64,000 nt of DNA from positions 2,046,001 through 2,110,000 of the forward strand of contig NZ_ADVG01000001.1 in assembly GCF_000178855.1 (NCBI RefSeq), read 5' to 3'. Positions within the stretch are counted from its first letter, which is position 1; every line of letters begins with the position of its first letter. Positions 57,061-64,000 of this stretch are shown here, piece after piece. Origin of the DNA: Ktedonobacter racemifer DSM 44963. GTDB taxonomy: Bacteria > Chloroflexota > Ktedonobacteria > Ktedonobacterales > Ktedonobacteraceae. The position numbers were made by a program, and so were the translations under genes. The notes beneath the pieces are model-generated. The model was not told the origin of the DNA. It did not search any database and was given only the letters and a program-made list of their open reading frames with translations.

Positions 57061-58635
57061 TTAGTTCAATTGATACTCTGGCAAGGTCATGAGCAGGTAG
57101 AGCGTTCCCCGGATGCGGTTGAGCGGGTAGCTCGTCCCGTTTCCCAGCGTCACACGCGCACCAGGACTTGTATCCCTGACAGCCAAATAGTCTACCAGGA
57201 CAGCTTTCCGCTCTTCTGGCAGGTTGCCATCGAGGAGAAAGTTGGCAAAGTATGTCACAAACTGCTCTGGGGAGCTTAGCTTCTGGCTATCCACGATATG
57301 CTGGAAGTCCAGGGGTTGCTGGCCCGGCGTGGTCCCTTTCTTCCCCACTTTCTGTCCCAACAAGAGGCCATTAATATAGTTCAGGCGGGTCATCCAGGTT
57401 CCACTATTGAGCCAGGCCGTACTCACCTTGTCACCAGGCCAGCCCGCGACGTTGGGAGGATTGAAGATCTCCTGCCCCATATTGAGCGTGACCACAGGCA
57501 GCGTTTTCCCCGTTCCTTGCATTTCCAGCGCCCGATAGGCCCCAATAGTAAACTCAGCAGGTGACTTCAGGCGACTGCGATACGCCTGGGAAGAGGAGAA
57601 CTGAGGTAAGTGCAAGAGTGCCTTCATCACAGCTCCCATATTATGTTTGCTCTGGTTATAGGCGTCGACCAGGGGTTGCAAATCGTCCTTGCTAGGATTT
57701 TCATAGACGAAGAAGGTAAAGAGCTTGCGGCAGATGAACCAGGGCAATGCCGGGTGATTCGCCAGAATGTCCACAATATCTTTATAGTCCAGCTTGCCGG
57801 TATGCCCCAGAAACGTCGTTTGCAGGTTGGTATGCGCGCCAGGGACATACCTTGACTTGAGAGGATCTTGTTTGCTCAGGCGCCAGCCCGTCAGGGCCGC
57901 GGCACCATTGAAGACATCCTGCTGCGAATAGTTGCCCAGGCCCAGGGTGAAGAGCTCCATCAGTTCGCGAGCATAGTTCTCATTGGGATGCTGGCTGGTA
58001 CTTTTATTAAGGTCCAGGTAAACCTGCATCGCCGGGTCAGCCGTGATGCCCAGCAGGATGTTATCATAGGTATCAAAGGCATGCTCACGCAGAAACTTAT
58101 TCTGCACGATCATGCGCTCATACCCATTTTTACCACCCACCTTACGATAACTACTGACCAGGACCCCATGCCAGAAAAGCGTCATTTTCTCCAGTAGTGG
58201 ACGCTGCGTCCATGCCATACGCATCAGCCACCACTGCTGCATCTCAGCCGGTTTGCTCATGTCCAGTTTAAGCTGCGAGAGGCGCTGCTCAGTCGCCTCC
58301 TCTGAGACCTGCTGGTAGTTAAGCAGGCGGTCAATTGCGCCTTCAAAACCGAGTCCAGCATAGCTCTGAATTTCACTGGCACTGGCTCCAAAGCCAGCTT
58401 TGCGCAGGAGATGCCCAATCTTGATGTCTCCACTAATGGCTCCCTGCTGCCCATGACTCTCCTGCCACCAGCGCTCTAACGCCACACCACCCGCGCCGAC
58501 TGCTCCAATTCCTACTAAACTCGCGGCCCCCAGTCCTAGAGCCTTGCGCCGCGACATGTCTCGAGTGTTGGAAGGCGATGCCCCCTGGCTCTCGCTTCGC
58601 CTATCCGGCTGCGTTGGCTGTTCATACAAGTCCAT
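57061..58635 (-). CDS. DUF1800 family protein, Tat-exported
   Basis: A 524-residue protein of the DUF1800 family. A twin-arginine segment stands at about residues 28-56 (MSRRKALGLGAASLVGIGAVGAGGVAL). The mature part has HLLRKAGFGASASEIQSYAGLGFEGAIDRLLNY, WWLMRMAWTQRPLLEKMTLFWHGVL, NENYARELMELFTLGLGNYSQQDVFNGAAALTGWRL and NPPNVAGWPGDKVSTAWLNS, all conserved in the family. Its biochemical role is unknown. It precedes the DUF1501 gene by 106 bp, and the two products probably act together outside the membrane. AGGAGG ribosome site. Confidence 0.9.
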   Translation of the reverse strand: MDLYEQPTQPDRRSESQGASPSNTRDMSRRKALGLGAASLVGIGAVGAGGVALERWWQESHGQQGAISGDIKIGHLLRKAGFGASASEIQSYAGLGFEGAIDRLLNYQQVSEEATEQRLSQLKLDMSKPAEMQQWWLMRMAWTQRPLLEKMTLFWHGVLVSSYRKVGGKNGYERMIVQNKFLREHAFDTYDNILLGITADPAMQVYLDLNKSTSQHPNENYARELMELFTLGLGNYSQQDVFNGAAALTGWRLSKQDPLKSRYVPGAHTNLQTTFLGHTGKLDYKDIVDILANHPALPWFICRKLFTFFVYENPSKDDLQPLVDAYNQSKHNMGAVMKALLHLPQFSSSQAYRSRLKSPAEFTIGAYRALEMQGTGKTLPVVTLNMGQEIFNPPNVAGWPGDKVSTAWLNSGTWMTRLNYINGLLLGQKVGKKGTTPGQQPLDFQHIVDSQKLSSPEQFVTYFANFLLDGNLPEERKAVLVDYLAVRDTSPGARVTLGNGTSYPLNRIRGTLYLLMTLPEYQLN

Positions 58636-59105
58636 GATAGGAAAAACCTCCTAAGCCTGCTCCTCCTGGGAGCTCGCTGCCTTTCTACTTCCCTGAAAAT
58701 GAGTCTGCGAGTAGCTCTTTTCTCTCTCCTGTCTCAGGTTTTGTCACTGTGATAAGAGCCTATTCGTTGTATCGTTTGTCGACCTGATTCTACCAGAGAG
58801 AATTCAAGAAAAGCTCAAGAGGCCTTATAGCTTTTCGCAAGATCATGCCTAGTGCTCTGTCAATTTTCATTTGAAAGATATTCATGCCGCCTGCGGCGGC
58901 AGGGGTGAGAGACGCAGAGGGGCTGACACCCCTCTGCACTCCCCACTTTCCTATTCAGCGGCAGGGGTGAGAGACGCAGAGGGGCTGACGCCCTTCTGCA
59001 CTCCCCACTTTCCTATTCAATTGAGCTTGAACACACCACCTACCAGCAATGATTTGCACGCAGCGTTAACTAGGGTGATTGCGCTTTTTTATAAAACGGA
59101 GTGAC
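58636..59105. other. Divergent intergenic region with tandem repeats
   Basis: A 470-bp region between the DUF1800 gene and the mannosyltransferase gene. It contains the GC hairpin and the two 62-bp tandem units listed at 58885-59019. The DUF1800 side is pyrimidine-rich with a typical ribosome site. No coding frame has family-like sequence. Confidence 0.5.
58885..59019. repeat. Tandem 62-bp duplication with hairpins
   Basis: Units 58896-58957 and 58958-59019 are 62 bp each and differ at two positions. Each contains GCAGAGGGG pairing with CCCCTCTGC (unit 1) or CCCTTCTGC (unit 2), a stem of 9 bp with CTGACA or CTGACG loop. A further hairpin TGCCGCC-TGC-GGCGGCA (58885-58901) precedes and overlaps unit 1. 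Both flanking genes diverge from here, so terminator-like hairpins are unexpected. Confidence 0.75.
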
Positions 59106-60860
59106 ATGTTGAAAACGGATCGTCAAGTAGTGCAGCACACTGTAGTTGAAACGCCGCCTGCTAGCCCCATCTCACCTGAACAAACACCCTTGCACACCTC
59201 GCGCTCTATGCCCTTGCGCGCACATGCCTTACTACCTGCAATGTTGGCGTGTTTTATCTTGCTCAGCGGCGCGTTCTCGCTTCAAGGCTTGATGTTTTTC
59301 TCCTCTCTCCTGGGCGATCTCTTTCCCTGGACCATTCAGCTCTCGCACCTGCTCTTTCCGGGGCAAGCACTCAACCCTCGCCTGTTTCATCACAATCTCC
59401 CTACCCCCAGCGTGCTCACAAGCTGGACACACACCTCGCTTGTCGCTGCGCTCTTTCTCCTGATCGGAGGACTCTACCTGCTTGCCCTGCGCATCCTTCC
59501 ACAAAGGACGCGTTTGCGGGTTGTGTTTGTCGGGGCTCTCCTCCTGGGTCTGATCTGGGCCTTTATGCCCATTGTGACCTCGGCCGACCTCTTCTCTTAC
59601 ATTGCCTATGCGCGCATGGGCGTTATCTATCATCTCAATCCGCTGATACAGACGCCGCACGCGATCTGGCATGATCCTGTATACATCAATATCTACTGGA
59701 CCGATCAGCCCTCGGTGTATGGTCCGGTCTACACAGGTCTGACCTATGCGCTCCAATGGCTCTGTGGAATGCTCTTTGGGACGCAAAATGTGGCGGTTAT
59801 GGTGCTAGCGCTGCGTCTACTCGATCTCGCCACACACCTGGGCTCCACCTGGCTCATCTGGTCCATCGGAGGCTACTTGCAAGGAAGCAAGCAATCGCCA
59901 CGGCAAAGAATGCTGGCGACGCTGGCCTTTGCCTGGAATCCGCTCCTGCTCTTTGAGGCCTGCGTCAATGCCCACAACGATACCTTGGTACTTTTCTTTA
60001 TTTTGCTGGCACTCTGGTTTCTCGTGCGTACAGGCCAGCCAACATGGCGCACCCATCTCCTGGTCGCGCTCAACCTCTCCCTGGCCACCTGTATTAAGGT
60101 AAATGTGGGCATCTTGCTGCCCGGCTATCTATGCTACCTCCTGGCCTGCACACCGAAGGGAACCCTCTGGCAGCGCCTACGCCAGCCCCTCCTCGTGCTC
60201 CTGGGCATAGCCCTCTCAATGGTGCTGCTCTACGCCCCCTTCTGGGATAATGGCCAGATCCTCGCCCTGCTCAAAGTCAATCCCGGGACCTACCGCGCCA
60301 TCAATACCGTACCCGAACTCCTGACACACATCATTAATAGTCTCTTTCTCCCCTCCGCGCCAGAAAATAGCTCATTGACCGAGTTTATCATGCGCGATCT
60401 CAGCCTGCTGCTCTTCTTCTTGGGCTTTGCCCTCATCTGCTGGCAAGGGCTACGTCCAGCGACCGCACCCAGAACGCCGCTAGCCCTCATACGTTGGATG
60501 GCTCTTGCCTGGCTGCTCTACATGGGACTGGGATCGCCCTGGTACTGGCCCTGGTACGCGATTACCTTCTTCGGCCTCTTCGCGCTGGTCGAGAGCGCGA
60601 CAAGCGCCAAAGAGTGGCAGGAACTCGCCACGCGCATCCCATTCTTGCCTGCGATTAATATCCCGGTGGCGGTCCATATCCTGGGGATTACGATGGCCAG
60701 CACCTATTGCTTCTTTGCCTGGCCTGCAGTGACGACCTTTCTGCCCTTCCTGCCAGGCTTCCGCGTCGCCTTCCTGCGCTCCATCTGGACCTGGATCGTG
60801 CCTATCCTTCTGGGCCGCATCGCCTGGGTCAGGAGACAATATTTGATCCGGATGCGTTAA
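59106..60860 (+). CDS. Membrane glycosyltransferase (GT-C), MptB-like mannosyltransferase
   Basis: A 584-residue integral membrane protein with about thirteen spans. It begins with a cytosolic tail of about 35 residues and a first span (LLPAMLACFILLSGAFSLQGLMFF). After the second span the sequence VTSADLFSYIAYARMGVIYHLNPLIQTPHAI carries the acidic first-loop residues of GT-C enzymes that use polyprenyl-phosphate sugars. AWNPLLLFEACVNAHNDTLVLFFILLALW matches polyprenol-phosphomannose alpha-1,6-mannosyltransferases such as MptA/MptB. The acceptor is unknown. The ATG at 59106 follows GGAG. The stop is 6 bp from the convergent gene's stop with no hairpin. Confidence 0.82.
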   Translation: MLKTDRQVVQHTVVETPPASPISPEQTPLHTSRSMPLRAHALLPAMLACFILLSGAFSLQGLMFFSSLLGDLFPWTIQLSHLLFPGQALNPRLFHHNLPTPSVLTSWTHTSLVAALFLLIGGLYLLALRILPQRTRLRVVFVGALLLGLIWAFMPIVTSADLFSYIAYARMGVIYHLNPLIQTPHAIWHDPVYINIYWTDQPSVYGPVYTGLTYALQWLCGMLFGTQNVAVMVLALRLLDLATHLGSTWLIWSIGGYLQGSKQSPRQRMLATLAFAWNPLLLFEACVNAHNDTLVLFFILLALWFLVRTGQPTWRTHLLVALNLSLATCIKVNVGILLPGYLCYLLACTPKGTLWQRLRQPLLVLLGIALSMVLLYAPFWDNGQILALLKVNPGTYRAINTVPELLTHIINSLFLPSAPENSSLTEFIMRDLSLLLFFLGFALICWQGLRPATAPRTPLALIRWMALAWLLYMGLGSPWYWPWYAITFFGLFALVESATSAKEWQELATRIPFLPAINIPVAVHILGITMASTYCFFAWPAVTTFLPFLPGFRVAFLRSIWTWIVPILLGRIAWVRRQYLIRMR

Positions 60861-60866
60861 AGAAGA

Positions 60867-61907
60867 TCAGGTGATGTGGTTGCCTGAGACAATTGAATAA
60901 CCAGGAGCGCTCACAATATATTCCCAGTGGGGACGCTTTGTGGGACAAGTCGGTTCATATAACACGGTTGTCGAAAGAGGCATCCAGTGATCGCCACCAC
61001 TATCAAAGTAACTCTCACAGTTAATGGTTTGCATATAGAGCAGATGAGCCTTTGCGCCTGCTGGTATGCTGATCATTACCTGTTTCTGTTGCTGTTGGAG
61101 AGAAAGCGCACGGTCCTGGGGGACCTGCGGATTGACCTGCATATGGACTATAGGCCAGTGCCCTTTGAGTGGGTCGGGGAGATGAAGAGAAGATAGACCC
61201 ATAGTCAACGTGACCTCCCTGCTCCTGGTCAGGGGAACATATTGATGAATCGTGATTGTCTGACCAGGCTTGACCTCAGTGACAAACGCCGGGTTGGTGC
61301 AGCCAACCTCCAGCCTTGGGAAGGTAAAGGATGGATTGCTTCCCGCTGTTACCTGAACCATCAATGCGGAGGAAAAGCACAAATCGGCTGTACGATTGAT
61401 GCCTTCAAGAGCGACGGTCTGATGTGTATGGTTCGTCAGCGAGACATCGACAGGAAGCAACTCGCTGAGGAAGTACGGCCCACTGATCAGCACATGCATT
61501 GATGCCTGCAAACCGCTGGCTTGCGTCTGGGCGGCAGGGCCTGATCCAGAGACGATTCGGGAGGCAGAAGTGCCCTTTGAGAACGGATAGGCCCCGAAGA
61601 GTGCCCAGGATCCAAGGATAAGTCCAACCACTACCACCGCAACTAGGAGATTGGAGGCAAATCGCATAGATTTTCTCACGTGTTTTGTTGGCATATGAAC
61701 CACGAACGGACTCTGTGGCGTGAATGTACTTACATCAGACAGAGTGGAAGCAGAGGTTGCCTGTGCAAGGCGTTCTCGCACTCGTGCAAGGATTTGTATC
61801 TGTTCTCCAGCTGTGATCGGAACACGCCTTTGCGAAGAAGATCGGAAAGCCGTCAGAAGTTGGTGATACTCTTCTGCTCTCTCTTCAGGTACCAAATCAT
61901 CATTCAT
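60867..61907 (-). CDS. Membrane protein coupled to an ECF sigma factor, putative anti-sigma or regulator
   Basis: A 346-residue protein with a cytosolic N-terminus of about 80 residues, one membrane span (FASNLLVAVVVVGLILGSWALFGAYPF, about 83-109) and an outer beta-rich domain of about 230 residues with several Cys. No zinc-finger motif is present in the N-terminus. The ATG at 61907 starts 4 bp after the sigma stop and has AAAGGAG upstream; an earlier ATG at 61934 would overlap the sigma gene. The tight coupling suggests it binds the sigma factor and responds to an outside signal, but this is inference; no family recognised. Confidence 0.65.
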   Translation of the reverse strand: MNDDLVPEERAEEYHQLLTAFRSSSQRRVPITAGEQIQILARVRERLAQATSASTLSDVSTFTPQSPFVVHMPTKHVRKSMRFASNLLVAVVVVGLILGSWALFGAYPFSKGTSASRIVSGSGPAAQTQASGLQASMHVLISGPYFLSELLPVDVSLTNHTHQTVALEGINRTADLCFSSALMVQVTAGSNPSFTFPRLEVGCTNPAFVTEVKPGQTITIHQYVPLTRSREVTLTMGLSSLHLPDPLKGHWPIVHMQVNPQVPQDRALSLQQQQKQVMISIPAGAKAHLLYMQTINCESYFDSGGDHWMPLSTTVLYEPTCPTKRPHWEYIVSAPGYSIVSGNHIT

Positions 61908-61911
61908 GATT

Positions 61912-62445
61912 CTATCTCCTTTCGTTCTGTTCATATAACGCTTTCAAATGGCGCAATGTTCGCGAAAGCATTTTCCGCACAGTTCCTTCAGATTTCCCCA
62001 ATAGGACTGCAATTTGGGTCAGATGCATTTCTTGAACATAACGCAGTCGAATCAATTCTCGTTGAACTGGGGTAAGTTGCTCAATGGTCTGCAAGAGCCA
62101 GGCCCATTTCTCCTGCTCTTCAGCCTGTTGTTCAGGTGTCAAGTCCTGGTCTTCAATTTCCGGCGCTTGACCTAACGGCTGAATGGTGAAAAGGCCCCTA
62201 TGTCGATAGTGATCGATGACCTTGTTTCGAGCTACACGTCGCAACCAGGCCAGTTGGCGTCTGGCTGGGAATCTAGCAAGAGACGTATTCTGGAGCGCAG
62301 CCAGAAAGACCTCCAGTAAGAGATCCTCGGCGTCCTGCCGGTGAGAAACCTGCTGACATAAATAGGCTAGTAGCGTTTCCGCAAAACGCTCATAAAGCAT
62401 GTCCTTTTCCACGTTTTGCAGTTCATCTGTATCAAGTGGTCGCAT
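61912..62445 (-). CDS. ECF-type RNA polymerase sigma factor
   Basis: A 177-residue sigma factor with regions 2 and 4 only. Region 2 (about 18-85) reads YERFAETLLAYLCQQVSHRQDAEDLLLEVFLAALQN and RQLAWLRRVARNKVIDHYRHRG. Region 4 (about 115-170) reads LTPVQRELIRLRYVQEMHLTQIAVLLGKSEGTVRKMLSRTLRHLKALYEQN. It is unlike the first ECF factor in the window. GGAG site 5 nt before the ATG. It is coupled to the membrane protein gene just downstream, and probably controls its own operon. Confidence 0.93.
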   Translation of the reverse strand: MRPLDTDELQNVEKDMLYERFAETLLAYLCQQVSHRQDAEDLLLEVFLAALQNTSLARFPARRQLAWLRRVARNKVIDHYRHRGLFTIQPLGQAPEIEDQDLTPEQQAEEQEKWAWLLQTIEQLTPVQRELIRLRYVQEMHLTQIAVLLGKSEGTVRKMLSRTLRHLKALYEQNERR

Positions 62446-62780
62446 ACGCTCTCCTCGGAGATTGTAGGGTCAAGAACAGGAAGACCCATCGTAGCATAAG
62501 TCGGATGAAGAGGAAAAACGCGGCAGGAAAAGCCTAGTAAATGAAATAACTTCTTCCTCAATAAGGAAGTTCACATGAGGCTGATAGAGTGGAAAATTGT
62601 GGCCCTGGTAGCTGCCCTGTCACTCACCGTCAGCAACTACCAGGAAGTTTATCATCAGATAGGGGATCCTCAGACTCAATCTTTGTAAAGACGATGCAAA
62701 GCGGCGCTCCATTACAAAAAAAAGGATATGAGCCATTCCCGACAACTGACTCATATCTTGAAAAGCGAATGCGACTGCTC
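62446..62780. other. Intergenic region before the second ECF operon
   Basis: About 335 bp of promoter-side sequence for the sigma operon on the minus strand. A weak stem GGTAGCTGC with GCAACTACC stands at 62608-62642. The right end holds part of the response regulator's terminator (62770-62800). No gene seen. Confidence 0.45.
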
Positions 62781-62800
62781 TCATGCTGTGAGCAGTCGCA
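62770..62800 (-). terminator. Hairpin spanning the response regulator stop
   Basis: TGCGACTGCTC (62770-62780) pairs perfectly with GAGCAGTCGCA (62790-62800); the loop holds the stop codon (62781-62783). One arm is coding sequence of the regulator, so the terminator stem overlaps the gene end. Confidence 0.7.
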
Positions 62801-63188
62801 CAGCGTCCAGGAGATCACGGACATGAAAGGGTTTGATGATGACACGTTCAACGCCCAGGCTGGAAGCTTCGGGACTCTGCCTGGCTGCGGTAATCACAAT
62901 GACGCCTGGGAGTGGTTGAGGGCTCTCCCACTGTTGGCGTAAGCAGGCAAGGAAAGTTTGCCCATCCATCCCCGGCATCGCGAGATCCAGCAAAATGACC
63001 GCGGGATAGCGCCCCTCACGCGAGATGCACTGTATCCAGTTGAGCGCCTCCTGGCCCTCGGCAGCCTCGGCTGGTTCGTAGCCATCCATTTCCAGCGCCC
63101 AGGAGACCATATCTCGAATAGCAGGGTTATCATCGACCACCAGAACCAGCGGCTGACATCCCTGTTCATGCTGTTGTGGCTGCATCAT
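62781..63188 (-). CDS. Single-domain response regulator
   Basis: A 135-residue receiver domain with no output domain. Start LVLVVDDNPAIRDMVSWALEMDGYEP gives the acidic pair, VILLDLAMPGMDGQTFL the phospho-acceptor Asp (about 64), VIVITAARQ the Thr and VIIKPFHV the Lys. Full active site, so it should accept phosphate. No kinase is adjacent; the upstream gene is the alpha/beta hydrolase, 59 bp away on the same strand. Its kinase could be any of the hybrid or GAF kinases of the genome. Confidence 0.9.
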   Translation of the reverse strand: MMQPQQHEQGCQPLVLVVDDNPAIRDMVSWALEMDGYEPAEAAEGQEALNWIQCISREGRYPAVILLDLAMPGMDGQTFLACLRQQWESPQPLPGVIVITAARQSPEASSLGVERVIIKPFHVRDLLDAVRLLTA

Positions 63189-63247
63189 AGCTTGCCCCTA
63201 CCTACGAGACTGCTAAGCACGCCTGCTTGCTTTTCAAGACAAACGCG

Positions 63248-64000
63248 CTACTCCGTTGTGGAAAACGTTGTGAGCAGGAAATGTCGAAGCTCCTGCAAGA
63301 AGGTCTCAGGCTGTTCGAGGTTAGAGAGATGACCCGCATCTTCAATCACAACCAGGCGCGCGTCTGGAATACGCGCCGCATACTCGCGAGCGACCTCTGG
63401 CGGGGTGAGGCGGTCCTGTGCCCCCACCAGGACCAGGGTTGGGCAATGGATCGCACCAAGCAAGACGGTCGCGTCTTCACGCTTCGCCATGCCACGTGAG
63501 ATCGCGGCGATACCTACGGGGGTCGCGGCCAGAATCATCTGGCGTACACGCGCCTCCACTTCGGGAGCGTGTTGCCGTGTCATAGCTGCCAACAGATTGG
63601 GAAGCTGGAGATCGGCAATCGCCTCCGTCCCCTCGGTCAGAGCCAACTGCGCCATACGTTCGCGGTTGGCTCTTCCCTCCTCAGTATCAGTCCCAGGACG
63701 CGTGTCGGCCAGAATCAGGCCCTTGATCCGCTGAGGATACTTGCGTAAGAATGCGAATGCCACATAGCCGCCAAGCGAGAGACCACACAGAATTGCGTCC
63801 TGCATCCCCAGTGCGTCCATCAAACCAGCGACATCATCGGCGAGGTCTTCCATCGTCACGGCCTCGCTCCCCTGGCTCTCGCTCTCGCCCAGGCCACGCC
63901 AATCCAGCGCTACAAGGCGAAAGCGTTGCTCACCTAGCAGGGCCAGCATCTGCCCCTCCCACATCCGCCGATTGAGGGGAAAAGCATGCAGGAAGATGAT
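63248..64000 (-). CDS. Alpha/beta hydrolase, partial (start beyond the window)
   Basis: The frame is open to the window's right edge, reading IIFLHAFPLNRRMWEGQML from the last base, so the true start lies outside. At least 250 residues are present. Catalytic triad: nucleophile Ser in CGLSLGGYVA, Asp in VLVGAQDRLTPP and His in DAGHLSNLEQP. The cap region is ADTRPGTDTEEGRANRERMAQLA. The pattern is that of the 3-oxoadipate enol-lactonase/haloperoxidase-like group, but the substrate cannot be told. It is followed 59 bp later by the response regulator gene and may be cotranscribed. Confidence 0.85.
   Translation of the reverse strand: MIFLHAFPLNRRMWEGQMLALLGEQRFRLVALDWRGLGESESQGSEAVTMEDLADDVAGLMDALGMQDAILCGLSLGGYVAFAFLRKYPQRIKGLILADTRPGTDTEEGRANRERMAQLALTEGTEAIADLQLPNLLAAMTRQHAPEVEARVRQMILAATPVGIAAISRGMAKREDATVLLGAIHCPTLVLVGAQDRLTPPEVAREYAARIPDARLVVIEDAGHLSNLEQPETFLQELRHFLLTTFSTTE

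Overview
The window is 64 kb of bacterial chromosome, moderately GC-rich with AT-rich intergenic stretches. The gene mix suggests a Chloroflexota member of the class Ktedonobacteria: serine/threonine kinases with sensor tails, several ECF and group-2 sigma factors, hybrid histidine kinases, an Eis-type acetyltransferase, a DUF1800/DUF1501 pair and an IscB-type IS200/IS605 element like those abundant in Ktedonobacter. This assignment is inference; there is no rRNA or other marker gene here. I found no tRNA, rRNA or CRISPR array.

Layout. 0.4-4.7 kb (minus): mtnA, an HD protein, a PfkB kinase and ahcY, apparently an operon handling by-products of S-adenosylmethionine. 5-8.8 kb (plus): an ECF sigma factor with overlapping anti-sigma gene behind a structured leader, then a GAF histidine kinase and a response regulator. 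8.8-10.8 kb: a decayed transposon with an omega-RNA-like leader, frameshifted iscB and frameshifted tnpA. 11-15.8 kb: pepA, a lone OppB-type permease, moaD-moaE and a fused MNT-HepT-like protein. 15.9-21.9 kb (minus): TPR protein, GntR regulator, thioredoxin, Bax-inhibitor-1 protein, two small zinc-ribbon proteins and a 7Fe ferredoxin. 22-30 kb: Eis-like acetyltransferase, active Ser/Thr kinase with a lectin-like tail, M29-type aminopeptidase, YbjN protein, and a degenerate kinase fused to a Rieske domain. 31-39.4 kb: DUF1015 protein and FAD amine oxidase, HEAT-repeat protein, NHL/Vgb-like protein and a group-2 sigma factor. 39.4-49.5 kb: an amino-acid-permease/GGDEF/HD-GYP fusion, cell-surface Thr/Pro-rich protein, tandem FIST sensors and a second degenerate kinase. 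49.6-64 kb: DUF3311 plus sodium/solute symporter, DUF4352 lipoprotein-like protein, hybrid histidine kinase, the DUF1501/DUF1800 pair, a GT-C mannosyltransferase, a second ECF sigma factor with membrane partner, a response regulator and an alpha/beta hydrolase cut by the window edge.

Two non-coding themes stand out. First, many gene 3' ends carry very long, perfect palindromes (arms of 20-37 bp, often with a 3-nt loop). Each has its own sequence, and several run into stop codons or coding sequence. Second, two copies of a structured element with a conserved three-stem fold lie upstream of genes at 30.9 and 38.0 kb, in opposite orientations. The most striking proteins are the degenerate-kinase/Rieske fusion and the permease/GGDEF/HD-GYP fusion.
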